Part shown: positions 31,711 to 42,012 of the stretch, in pieces
Layout: every line of letters starts with the position of its first letter
Position numbering within the stretch: the first letter of the stretch is position 1
Notes under the pieces: generated by a model
What the model was told of the DNA's origin: nothing
Databases searched by the model: none
What the model saw: only the letters and a program-made list of their open reading frames with translations
Position numbers and translations under genes: made by a program
NCBI GenBank assembly: GCA_037176725.1
Contig: JAZBRS010000011.1
Coordinates: forward strand, 7,192,001-7,256,000
From: Posidonia oceanica
Lineage: Eukaryota > Streptophyta > Magnoliopsida > Alismatales > Posidoniaceae
DNA: 64,000 nt
Reading direction: 5' to 3'

Positions 31711-32515
31711 CTCTTCATAATGGAAAAACTTGTCGAAGATCTCTAGGCCATTGTCATGTCATGCTTGCAGCATCGTCGGCGTCACCGCTTCGTGACCTCT
31801 CTAATGCCAATTTAGTGTACGTAGTAGTCTTAATGTTTCGAATTTGGTAGAGATCATATTATAAGTTTAATTATCCATCTTATTACAGTTGCAAGACTTT
31901 TGAGTTCATTGCAAATGATCGATCAGCTAGTTGTGGAGCAAGTATTTGTGAACCGCCACACATTGGATTGGAGGCACCCAACAAAGTACACTGACCACCT
32001 GTTCAACCGTTGCCTTGCTGCTGGAAATCTTTCTTGTTACCTTGTCACAACAGGCATGGTTAGTACATGTTATAAAAGAAATTATACCTTTTTTTATTAA
32101 CTCGTTCCTAAATAAGATTGAAATCATTTCAAGTTGAATACTTCTTTGTCAGTAATGAAGAGTTGGGACGTGATTTCCTTAATAGAGCAGTAGCAGCAGA
32201 AGGTCTGAAAGAAGCTATTTATATCTTGGGCATTATGGATCTCTCTCTCCATTGATGCTACCAAATCAAGAGGCCTGCAGCTCCACATTGGCGGCACTTG
32301 TGTGTCACTAGATTCGAAATTGTATCAAAATAAGGAGACGAGTGAGATCAATAAAGCGACATTTTTTGTATCACAATAGGCTTCCAACTCTTCCCTAAGA
32401 CGTCTATTGCCTCTGGCAACACAAGCGTTTGTTTGGAACTTTAGCAAAGGAGGAGTTGGGGTGTCCCCACAACATAGAAGCTTTGCTTCGAATCATGTTT
32501 TTGGACTCATGAAAT
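31711..32515 (+). pseudogene. F-box-like gene relic (At2g35280-type), exons broken
   Basis: Exon-like pieces in order: 31715-31816 with a segment reading LAASSASPLRDLSNANL; a donor-like GTACGT at about 31817 and acceptor TATTACAG at about 31888; then CKTFEF and, in a shifted frame, DWRHPTKYTDHLFNRCLAAG; then 32133-32245 with EELGRDFLNRAVAAEG and AIYILGI; and 32382-32513 with an open Leu-rich end. The order (F-box-like start, R.LAAGN.. and EEG..LL..A..G segments) matches the large plant family of F-box proteins like At2g35280, which in working copies recruit substrates to SCF ubiquitin ligases. Frameshifts and stops between pieces make it a pseudogene. Assignment is from remembered family pattern. 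Confidence 0.5.
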
Positions 32516-33309
32516 ACAAATATTTCATGAGTTACCAGTAGTATGTTGCTGTTGTTGCAATGAATAATAATAATATATATAACATTTCTACATGCACATT
32601 TGTGCCTTGATGTTCTTGCCATAACTAAATATGCAATGAAAACATGCAATATATGCGATGGTAACATAAGTACTATGTAAGATAACAAACACAAAAAATG
32701 CAAAAACAAATACGGTACAAGGTAAGTAACCAAGATCCAACTACCAATTACAACGTTACTACTAAGAATTAAATTCCCGATATTGATGTTGCCTGACATT
32801 AACACAATAATAAATAAACCACCAGACATGGATTTGGAGCCACCTGACATGTCCTATATATTCCTTTCCTTCGACTGAATCTTTCAAGTTTTGAAGGCCC
32901 GATGTCTACTAGTTATAAACACTGGTAAGTGGTGTGGACGTGGTTAGAGTTGGATTTCTCTTAGTTGTTAGTATGGGTGAACAACCCTATGATATATACC
33001 TTATACTATCAAAATGAGAGGCATTTTTGTCCCAAATTAATATAAAACTATAAAAACTTAACAAAAGTACTAAACTAAGAAATTGTGAAAGTTGAGAGTA
33101 CCATAGTAAACTCTTTTAAAGTTAAAGATACTAAAGTAAGAATCTAATATAATTTAAAATATCAACATGATAATAACTCCCTAACAAATACCAACTCTGT
33201 GGCAAGAAGTATACGAATTTAAAATTTTTAACCCCTTCAAACCCCAAAATCAAAGTCCAATTCATTTATCCAAAAGCAACATAAATCCACAGATTTACAA
33301 ATGCAGCTA
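32516..33309. other. Gene-free AT-rich stretch
   Basis: No coding or repeat structure beyond short AT-rich runs. A long minus open frame at 32404-32850 is hydrophobic and overlaps the end of the F-box-like relic; it has no family features. A short duplication of AATTCATTAATCCAAAGC-type words occurs near 33250-33320. Confidence 0.5.
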
Positions 33310-35280
33310 ATTCATTAATCCAAAGCATGATTGCACAAGATTCCCCTACACTCAAAAGATTTACAAATGCAGCTAATGCACTTCATCGTCTTGTCAAAGA
33401 AAACCTTGTATTCCTTTATAAACATTTTGTCCTTAATCTATTGTTGGTCCTTGACTATGTGCCTTTTAGAGGTACCAATTCTCCCTTGGAAAGAAACGTC
33501 ACAATATATCATATTGGCCACTTCTTTCTGACACTTTCTTAATATACCAATAGTATAAACCTCCTCAACTATCTCTCATAAATAAAACATGTTTTGAATT
33601 CAGGAGATTTATGATGGCAGTCAAAATCAACTTGTGCTTCCTTCTCATACTTCTCTGCTAGTGCCCTCTAATACTACCGAACGAACTGCTTCAATGTTGT
33701 TTTCAAGTTGATGTAACCATCAAAGAATGCATTCATTCTTCACTGTGCTAAGTTGTGGACATTCTTATTGGAATTATACAAGTACGTAACATTATGCAAC
33801 CTAACAAATAATCGATCTCAATATGCAATGATTAGAATAGGATAATGTGCTAGTTATAGACCTATATGTAACTTCTAATAAATGTTTAGAGAACTCAAAA
33901 GCTGAATAACACCTGCCCATAAATTATGTTCGACGAATACAAGAACCCACATCCTCTTTAAACCATACAAAGTGTTTAGCCAATCATGATGTTGCAACCC
34001 TTGAGTCTCCACCATCGTAGACCATGCATTCTCAAATTCAATCTCCGTCATCTAGTCATAAACAACATTCATTGAGGTTCTCCTTATTGTTTCCCTTTCT
34101 TCTATGTCAAATTGTCCAAATTTCAAAGGTATTTTTTGAAGAATATGTCATAAATATAATTGATGTCTTGTGTAAGGAAAGATTTTTTTTATCGCAATAA
34201 TCATTGCATGACACTCATAAGTGAATATTGCCTTTGAGTAGACTCCTCTCATGCAACTCAGCCATGTCTTGAATAACCAAGTGCAATTCTCTTCTTCTTC
34301 CGCTACCAAAAGACCACACTTGAACAAGACAGACTAACCATGGTGATTTATGCCTACAAAAGGTGTATGTAATATCTAAAGAAACCACATCATCAAAGTA
34401 TTTGTAAGAAACCTTTGATCTAGAATCAACCTAGAACACATTTTCCAATCTTCCCTCGACATCCAAGTTCATGTAGAAGACATTGTGATTACTTTCTTAC
34501 ATTCTAAGAAAATACTGGTGGATAACATCAACATCACCTTCATTGAGTTTTAATGTTCTGACTTCTTTCAACACATCCCTAACATTTAAAACTATGAAAG
34601 TGACGTTCTCATAACCTCCAATCTCAACTACGAAGGAAGTCATGGTCTTAGAAGCATTAATACCACGAAGGTCATTATGTTCTATGCGCTGCTTATTCAT
34701 AAGGAACGTGTGTTTAGGATCTTTCTTTGAATGTAGCTAACGGATTTGTTTGTCATCAAGACGCATATGGTTGTACTCAAGACAAACTTCACCAATGATA
34801 TAAGACCCAATTTCAGTTAGTCCTACTATAATCCTAGCTTTACAATCCAACTTTGAGACAAGCCTAAGTTCATATCTCATAGGGTATGTTTTGGATGGAG
34901 GTTTACTGACCTTGTCGCAAGATAATGTTGCTCTTAGCACAGAACCATCTCTTCTGTGAGAGTTCAATATCTTTACGCTAAATCCATTCTTGTCACCAAA
35001 TTCAGTATAAAATTTATATACCGCATCAAAAGAATCAAATGTCGTGCCTATTCTAAGCTTTATCCCTTTTGGTTCCTACACTTCATTATCTTGCTCCTCT
35101 TGTGCATCATTATTGTCCCTTGGTCTTCATCTGTGTCTCCAAGCTCAATAATCTCTAATGGTAAATACCTGTATGCGACACAATGTACATCATCATGCAA
35201 TGAATCAATGTCAACAAGCAACAACATTATCAATAGGTGGATTGTTGTCAATGCAACAGAATACATAACTACATGCAAAT
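33310..35280 (-). pseudogene. FAR1-related (FRS/MULE-derived) protein relic, minus strand
   Basis: FAR1-related proteins are transcription factors derived from Mutator-like transposases. Reading the minus strand: 35085-34960 has the TFDSFDAVYKFYTEFGDKNG start of the FAR1 DNA-binding domain; 34960-34740 keeps LDCKARI and EYNHMRL with the Cys and His of the zinc-binding fold; 34620-34510 has GGYENV and LKLNEGDVDV; 34490-33900 gives the transposase domain in shifting frames (NLDVEGRLENVF, DVVSLD, TRHQLYLWHI). A gap at about 33890-33790 may be an intron. 33790-33600 reads MNAFFDGYI; 33400-33318 has the SWIM zinc finger, C-x-C then C-x-H, in CISCICKSFECRGILCNHAL. Many frameshifts and stops: a pseudogene. 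It could be a host gene copy or an old Mutator element; no terminal repeats were seen. Confidence 0.8.
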
Positions 35281-36450
35281 GATATATATGTTACTATGCA
35301 ATCAATAAAGTACTAACATTAAAGCTTTATCATTAGTTTAGTATAGATGATCCATGCATTAAATATGACATACAATCATTGCGAACGTAGATCAAAATCA
35401 TCATGCATATACCAACATGATGCATGGATTTAAACAAATCCCATTAAATACCCACCAAACTCACCTATACATATACAAGCATGTATTAAATACTACAATG
35501 AATGAAATAAATGTTAGTTTAAATGAAGGAATAATAAATGAACATTAAATAGAAGACAAAAAAAAGATATTGCAGTTCCCTAGCTCTCCTGTACCAACCT
35601 CGTTAACCATTTGAGGCTTTTTACACTCCAAAAGAATAAAAGTCATCGTAGAGAACAAGAAGAATATTACCGATGACACCGAAAGAAGGAACCTGCGAGG
35701 AAGAGAAATGGAAGCTGTTGATTTGTTAGAAAAGGAAAAAAAAAAAGAAGTCAAAAGGTCAAACTTTCCCACCAAAACTGCTTAAAATTCCCTCCATTAT
35801 CAACGTCCTCGTATAAAATATTGTAGTAGATCTATTTATTTTTTATTCCACTCAACTGTTTTTTTATTTCAAGAATCCTATACTCACGTGCGTCTCAAAA
35901 TGAGTCCGACTTACGAAACTGCATCTGATGCTATGTCCATCTCCCATTTCCCATCTATAAGGATATGTTGAGATTCTACTGCTCTCATTAAGGTAGTAAG
36001 ATACTTTTAGCTTCTTTCCTTTCTCTTCCTCTTCCTTTAAATCAGTGCATCGTACAGAAACTGACTGCAGCTTGAGCTTTCCGTTCACGTTAACAGAAAA
36101 AATGAACCTCCGTAATTTTGAATCATATCTCTATATTAAATCCTGCACCAGTTCATCCACGCCATTATATTTGAACTAAGAACTCCATCAACTTCTAAAA
36201 TGACAGGGAAGACTAGATAATCAGCTGATTTGAGAACGGAAGTAGCCCACCCACTATCAGCCAATTTCCGGTAGACAATTTTCCATTGCCTATATTCAAC
36301 ATTTTGGCCACAGAAAGATAAATTGTACCACAGCAAAATGCTCACCATTCACTGCTAACAGTTTGAACGAAACAAAAACTCAACCCTGACGTACAAAGTT
36401 TATGATTCCAGAGCTCAGCTCGGTTGATTACCGTCTGCAGTTCTGGTAAA
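35281..36450. other. Intergenic stretch, nothing recognised
   Basis: AT-rich. Minus open frames at 35545-35775 and 36136-36348 have plausible amino-acid composition but match nothing I know; the second (70 residues, with YRQWKIVYRKLADSGW) lies next to further open sequence and could be an old exon. No repeats with the rest of the window were noticed. Confidence 0.4.
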
Positions 36451-36564
36451 ATGGCTTGTAAGTTAGATCACGTTCAGCAGTTTCTCACTTTGGCCTTGTT
36501 ATTTTTCTCATTGGCAGAGGCATCAAATGCCCCCTCTAGGATCTGGTTCTATACATGTGACTAG
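36451..36564 (+). other. Small ORF with signal-peptide-like start
   Basis: ATG at 36451, 37 codons, TAG at 36562. The N-terminus has a Lys at position 4, a hydrophobic core FLTLALLFFSLA (11-22) and small residues AEASNA where a signal peptidase could cut. Only about 12 residues would remain after cleavage, so this may be the first exon of a lost secreted-protein gene rather than a whole gene. No downstream exon could be identified. Confidence 0.3.
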
Positions 36565-37189
36565 TTTTCTCTTTAATACCTAGAACAAAGAGAGCATCAT
36601 TGTCACAAGAGCTCTCTCTATATGAGTATATGTGACAAGGAAAATCACATTCATCAGCCATCTTGGTGAAGAAAAAAGAACTCGCTATCAAAGATTTACA
36701 ATATGATTAACATAATACGTACAAGTCAAGATAAACGAAATATCGAAAATGCATCACATATTTTTGGTGGTCTCCTTTATTTCATCCATCGAGATGGTCT
36801 GCAAGAAAGAATTTGACAGGTGTCGTGAGACAGAATAGCAATAACTTATTCAAAAAAAAAATCATAGAAATGCTAATGGAATGCTTGCTTTATTTTATCT
36901 TCATTTGTTTTGACATGCAGAGTTCTTACAACATGCATTTAAATTTACAACTACGATGGTCCACAATCACTAATTATTCGCATCATTCTCCATCATCAAT
37001 ACTTAGTTAAAGAAACAGAAACAACTACAAAGATACGATATTAGATGACGGATAGAAAGAGGCTCAAAGATTACTTTTCATTCAATTAACCCCATGTCAT
37101 TTCGTAAAGTGAGATATTACTTTTATAATGACAGTAATCACTTTTTTAATGATGATAATTATTTTTGTAAATACTTTTGCGATGATGAT
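36565..37189. other. Intergenic stretch before copia element 1
   Basis: AT-rich with no coding features. Short ATGATGATAATTA-type repeats occur near 37125-37190 just before the LTR. Confidence 0.5.
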
Positions 37190-37320
37190 TGTTAAGTTAG
37201 ATAATAAGTTATTAGTAGTTATACAGATTATTGGATATTCATATAGCCTTTTATTCTACTAAAACCTTTATATATTTATATCTCTTTAGTGACAATATAG
37301 CTTTTTATTATCCTCTAACA
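37190..37320 (+). repeat. 5' LTR of copia element 1 (131 bp)
   Basis: TGTTAAGTTAG..CCTCTAACA, with TGTTA/TAACA ends and a primer site starting at the next base. TATA-like TTTATATATTTATAT at 37267-37281. No second copy in the window, so the left edge rests on the terminal inverted pentamer. Length matches the 132-base LTRs of copia element 2. Confidence 0.7.
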
Positions 37321-37333
37321 TGGTATCAAGAGC
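37321..37333 (+). promoter_or_regulatory. Primer-binding site (initiator Met tRNA), copia element 1
   Basis: TGGTATCAAGAGC directly after the LTR; it is the usual copia primer site with one inserted A. Confidence 0.85.
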
Positions 37334-37439
37334 CTAACCCTAATTCCTCTACCTTCGTCCTTCCTACGCTGCCGTCTTTCTTTTTTTTCTTCCTTTTTTG
37401 TTCCTGCGCCAACGACCCTTATTTCTTCTCTTTATTCCT

Positions 37440-37535
37440 ACACCATTGGCCCTCCTCTTCTCCTTTCTTCCCTGCACCGTTGACCTTCCTCTTCTCCTTT
37501 CTTCCCTGCACCGTTGGCCCCTTTATCCTTTTTTC
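37440..37535 (+). repeat. 34-bp tandem repeat in the copia 1 leader
   Basis: CCGTTGACCTTCCTCTTCTC-type units (each ending TTTCTTCCCTGCA) repeat about 2.5 times. C/T-rich leader between primer site and gag. Confidence 0.75.
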
Positions 37536-37860
37536 CTGCACCACCGGCTTCGTGTGCTCCCGCCGGCTCCTCCGTAGTCTCTCACAAGCACTACCAGCCC
37601 CTCCTCCACCCACAGCTACTCCTCCTTCCTTCACCAACATCTCCTCTCTCCTCCATCAGCTCTTCCTTTCCCTTCCGACGGCTCTACAGCCTCTGCTGCC
37701 AGTTAGGGATGCTTGTATACGCTGCATATCCCTATCCATCTACCGTGCAGCTTGTGTTTTGCCCCGTATGTGCTTGTTTTGTGCCGATTGTGACAATGAC
37801 TACGTGCTGATAGTGTGATTTTTTGTGTGCCTCTGCCACTGGCACGTGTGTTGGTTTCTG

Positions 37861-38690
37861 CTTGTGTTGTGGTATTTACACTCTATCATAGCCTCTAGCT
37901 CTACATACAACCCAACCGACCCACATGATTCCTACATGCGAAATTTGAGTGCTACAACTGTGAAACTTAATGGTAAAAACAATCTTCTCTGGGCCAAAGC
38001 ATTAACGGTATTCCTCAGGACACACAAGAAGTTGAAACACATCACAGAGGAACCTCCCTCCCCAAAGGATTCCAACTATGAAGACAGGTTGCTGCCGATT
38101 GTGGTGTTATTTCATGGCTTATTAATAACATGGAGAAGAATATTGCTTCAGATATCATGTTTCTCAGCCTTACTAAGAGGATATGGGACACCCTCAAGGA
38201 GACATGGTCATGTCAAAAATATTTTCCGGGTGTTTGAGATGTATGAACAGTTCTTTTCTTTACAGCAAGGTGATTGCTTTGTTCAGGAATTATATACACC
38301 TCTTCGTGCTTTGATGGATGAACTAGATGTTCATTGACTCCTTGTCTTTAATGTGATAACTCTATGGGAGTACCATGAGGGTTTAGTTGTAGCTAAGTTT
38401 CTGTCAACTCTTCGTCTGAAGATTGCATCTCAGGTTCATTCGTGGTCTAGTGCTTGGTTCTAAGACAATTTCTTTACTCTCCTCTACGTTTGGTCGGGTC
38501 CTTCGCATTTCTACTGGGACACCATCTCTTCCTGATCAGTCGGCCATGATTAGTTCTACTTGTGGTCGTGGTCGAGGACATGGCCGAGGACGCAACTCAG
38601 GAGGAGGCCGTGCTGTCAGGAAGTGTGATCACTGTGGTTGCCATAATCACACTTCGGACAAGTGCTGGGATAAGTTTGGTAGACCATAAT
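37861..38690 (+). pseudogene. gag of copia element 1, degraded
   Basis: Starts with the usual copia gag phrase: LSATTVKLNGKNNLLWAKAL, then a DED.. spacer with shifts, FEMYEQFFSLQQGD and ELYTPLRALMDELD up to a stop at 38335. Later frames give FLSTL and a Gly/Arg-rich stretch, then the zinc knuckle CDHCGCHNHTSDKC (C-x2-C-x4-H-x4-C, complete) followed by WDKFGRP at about 38624-38688. In working elements gag forms the particle and the knuckle binds RNA. At least four frame breaks. Confidence 0.8.
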
Positions 38691-38799
38691 GGGTGTAAAA
38701 TGCTACAACAGGTGCTTCTAGTGATACCGAGCCCATTCCATATATGAATGGTTTCTGCAGTTTCAAGCCAACCAGTAGTCCGCTACTGCTACTCACGTC

Positions 38800-40275
38800 T
38801 CTATCACAGGTACTGGTGCCTCTATAACCTCTAAGGATAGTTCCTGGATTATAGATTTTGGAACATCCACACACATGTTAGGTAATCAAGATCTCTTCAC
38901 ATATTTATCTCGTTTGCTGGATCTTCGTTCTGTTTCTATTGTAGATGGTAGGTTATGTTCTATTGTTGGTGGAGTTAGTCCATGCCTCTTCATCTCTTCC
39001 ACCAAACAAAGTTCTCTATATACCTAATTTTCCTATAAATTTGTTTTCAATTAGTGCTAATACCAAAAACTAATCGTGTTCAGTAACCTTTTTCCCATAT
39101 CACTACTATTTTCAGGACAAAGAGGATTGATTTGGGCTGTGAATGTGGTCGTGGACTGTATTTGCTTGTTTGTGATGTGTTTCCTAGAGCTCTGTCGTCT
39201 CTCACTTGACATTATCGTCTTGGCCATTCCTCTCTTCGTAAGCTTCAATAGGCTTTACTGTGATTGTCAATTGAGTCTTTTGAATCATATCAGTTAGGTA
39301 AGCATTATCGTACTACCTATAGTCGTCCGTCTAGATTTGTCAATGATAGTCTTTTTCAATTGATTCATTCATATATTTGGGGTCCTTCTCATGTACCTGA
39401 TATAATCAAAACTTTTTTCAATGAAATAAAAACTCAATTGTCTACAACTCCAAAGATTTTTTGTATTGATAATGCATTGAAATTTGTTCAAAGTGAAATC
39501 CATAATTTTTGCATCTCTTTGGGGATTCTGCATCAAACAACTTGTTCTTGTACATCCCAGTAGAATGGGATTGCTGAGGAGAAACATCATCATATTTTAG
39601 ATATCACTCGCACTCTCATAATTCAAATGAATGTCCCAAAACTTTTTTGGTCTGTATCTCATTAATAGGATGCCATCCTCTATTTTGTTTGGTGTTGTTC
39701 CGTTTCGCCATCTGTGTCCTGATGACACTCATCTACCTTCATGTGTTTTTGGATGTGATTGTTATGTTTAAAATCTTTCTCTTGGACTTGACAAACTATC
39801 ACCTAGATCGGTCAAATATATATTTTTAGAGTCTCGGACTCCAAAAGGATATCGTTGTTTCAATCCTACTACTTAACGTTACATTGTATCAGCAGATATT
39901 ACCTTTAGTGAGTCCGCACCATTTTTTGAGCCATCTTCCACCTCAAGTCTTCTACTATGGTCCCTCTACTTGCTCCCATTGATGATTCCATTTCTCAAGT
40001 TACTGTGGTTTCTACTCGCCCATTAAAGGTCTATTCTCGTCGCGCATGGCAAGCTCCTCCACATTCCTTGCCACATGATTCCTCTTCCACGTTAGTAGGT
40101 TCTACTCCCTCTAATTTAGACATTTCCATTGCTCTTCGTCAGGTAAGTGATCAGTCACTACTCAACCTATTTCTCATTTTGTTTGTTATGATCGTCTTCA
40201 CCCCACCTTTCACAAGTTTGCCTTGTCAATCTTCTTTGTGTCTATCCCTAGGAACTACAAAGAGATTGTTACCAT
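38800..40275 (+). pseudogene. pol 5' part of copia element 1: protease to integrase, degraded
   Basis: Order: a worn protease region near 38840-38960 (WIIDFGTSTHM-like with the active Asp context), the PNKVLYIPNFPINLFSIS phrase near 39000-39055, pre-integrase with LYLLVCDVFPRALS near 39160-39200, then integrase: SYQLGKHYRTTYSRPSRF (39280-39340), LIHSYIWGPS, CIDNALKFVQSEI with the second catalytic Asp (39460-39500) and NGIAEEKHHHILD (39565-39605) where the catalytic Glu would be. 39957-40265 is the integrase to reverse transcriptase linker (RPLKVYSRR, SNLDISIALR). It ends there. Confidence 0.75.
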
Positions 40276-41229
40276 TCCAAAGTTATAATGACCCAGACTT
40301 GGGAAACAGTGCAGGTGAGGTTAGGAGTCACTTCTCTTTGTTCTTGTCATTCTTTCTTTTTCTATCTTCTTTTCCTTGCCCGATAATAGAGATAAAGAAA
40401 AGGGAGAGAGAGAGAAAGTGGCAGAGATGGATCGAGAGAAGGTGTGGGAAGCAGTGGAGGAGAATGAGCCTTTTAAAACATAGCCTACATAGTAAATTTT
40501 TAACAAGAATAGTAGAAAGAGTACAAGTGTCACAAGCATGGTTCCAAACTTCGGTTTCATTTTAGACTTTGGTCCTTCCAAAATAAGAAATGTATAGGAC
40601 AATGGTAGAAACACAGAAGTTGACTGAAAACTTTGATTTTCCACTTGAAACTCTAAGATATGTTAAACTAAGCAACAATCCACATCTTTTGTCTTTAAAT
40701 TCATAACTAAAACATATATAATAAGAAAATATGATGTATATACAAAACAAGGTGTCTTAAAATTTAAAAAAGATCGAGAATTAATGAATAGATTTCATAT
40801 ATTGACATTCTAAACAACGAGACATGTTTGAAGTTATAAAACATAGTTTTTTTACTCCATCTCCACCATAGTACCGTCATTGACCTATCTACAACATGGG
40901 GTATTTCTCAAAATGCAATTGAATGTTGTGTTGGGAAGTAACCAACTCAAGTAGTTGAGTCAGCCAGGGTATATGGTTTCACAATCCCCACTAGGGTTTA
41001 GTGCCAACAACAATATTACCATTTCAAAAAAAAATGTTGTGTTGGGAAGTTGGATTTCCAACACGTGTCGGAGAATTGATACCATGGATTTACACACAAG
41101 TAGATGAAATTGTCTGAGAGAGGTCGTGGAGCTTAAACTAATACTTACAAATGCCGTAAAGAGTGAAAAATGGACAATTATATGTATATTTCTACAAATG
41201 TAACACTGAAATTCAAGTTTAAATAAGTG
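40276..41229. other. Intergenic stretch after copia element 1
   Basis: No recognised coding region. An A/G-rich part (40390-40460) and a poly-A run after ACAACAATATTACCATTTC (41010-41033) are seen; the latter could be the tail of an old retroposon, but no promoter box or target duplication supports it. TTGTGTTGGGAAGT is repeated at 40928 and 41037. Confidence 0.4.
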
Positions 41230-41545
41230 TATAATGAGAAACCTGCTCTGTGCCTGCAAAATCATTATCTGCTGTTAGGAACAGCATACAGTGGCACTCT
41301 TTCCTGCAATGAGAAATTCTAGGTATTAGCAATGATACAGGAACACAGGAACCTCATTCATTCATAACAGGAAAAGAGATGGAAATAGAAGGGTAACTCA
41401 ATGGAATTAAATTACTTCCACCAACTAGTCTCGCATATACCATGTTCAGGAGCTTGGGCACTTCAATGACCCATGCTTGTTTCCGAGCCTGGGGTGCACA
41501 TACTGTCTTATAAGGCGAACAGTTCAAAATGGCCCCTTTAAAAAA
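41230..41545 (-). pseudogene. Unrecognised exon-like stretch, minus strand
   Basis: Reading from 41545 down, about 36 codons are open with balanced composition (phrases CAPQARKQAWVIEVPKLLNM and VYARLVGG), ending at a donor-like GTAATT near 41412. After about 105 bases, CATTGCAG (near 41304) is an acceptor-like site, and the next 25 or so codons are open (CHCMLFLTADNDFAGTEQVS) to a stop near 41223. The two open parts flanked by splice-like signals look like two exons of a plant gene, but I do not recognise the protein. No start codon or further exons were found. Confidence 0.35.
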
Positions 41546-42012
41546 ATGACCTCAAGTAAGGTGCCATGAACTCAAGGAAACGATATGAGATTGAATTAGA
41601 GCCATTTTCGTGTCTTTTCCTGAATTTTCATTATCTGCATGGTTCCAAATGGTCATAAAATTTTATAACCATTGATAAGTCTTTTCTGTTGAGAAAAAGT
41701 TTTGGCCTCAAACAGGGTCTCTCATAGTGGAAATGAAGGGTACATTCAAAAAGAATGACAATTTCCTAACTTTTCTTTGATTCAACTTATTTACTAATTT
41801 CTGCACTTTTTAGATTACTAAGGATAAATGGGTTATATGAAAATTTAATCTAAAGATATAGCTCCAATAACATTAAACACAAACTATTCTAGCACTCCCC
41901 CTCAAGTTGAATAAGTTATGCACCAAACGAAACTAGTCACACAAAGAGTAGCACGTGTCCTACATGAGCAATATCCAATCTATGACAAAAAGAATGACTT
42001 AGGCATTCGTAG
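41546..42012 (-). mobile_element. Trace of a copia element 3' end, minus strand
   Basis: CTATTCTAGCACTCCCCCTCAAGTTGAA at 41884-41911 (split here only in reading) is the reverse complement of a copia purine tract, CTTGAGGGGGAG, and an LTR start TGCTAGAATAG at 41894. Sequence to the right, TTATGCACCAAACGAAACTAG, would be the end of the internal region and is cut by the Tat solo LTR at 42013. No pol motif is left. LTR extent to the left is unknown; 41546-41790 shows nothing else. Confidence 0.4.

Larger units (their letters stand above)
37190..40275 (+). mobile_element. Copia element 1 (plus), truncated before reverse transcriptase
   Basis: A 131-base LTR, initiator-Met-tRNA primer site, gag, zinc knuckle, pre-integrase and integrase pieces, and the linker before reverse transcriptase are readable in Ty1/copia order. 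Homology stops near 40275; no reverse transcriptase, RNase H or 3' LTR follows. Many stops. Confidence 0.85.

Noticed and set aside
37231..37818. 195-residue open frame overlapping the LTR and leader of copia element 1
   Set aside because: It starts inside the LTR, runs through the primer site and reads a C/T-rich tandem repeat; gag starts later, at about 37861-37940, in another frame.
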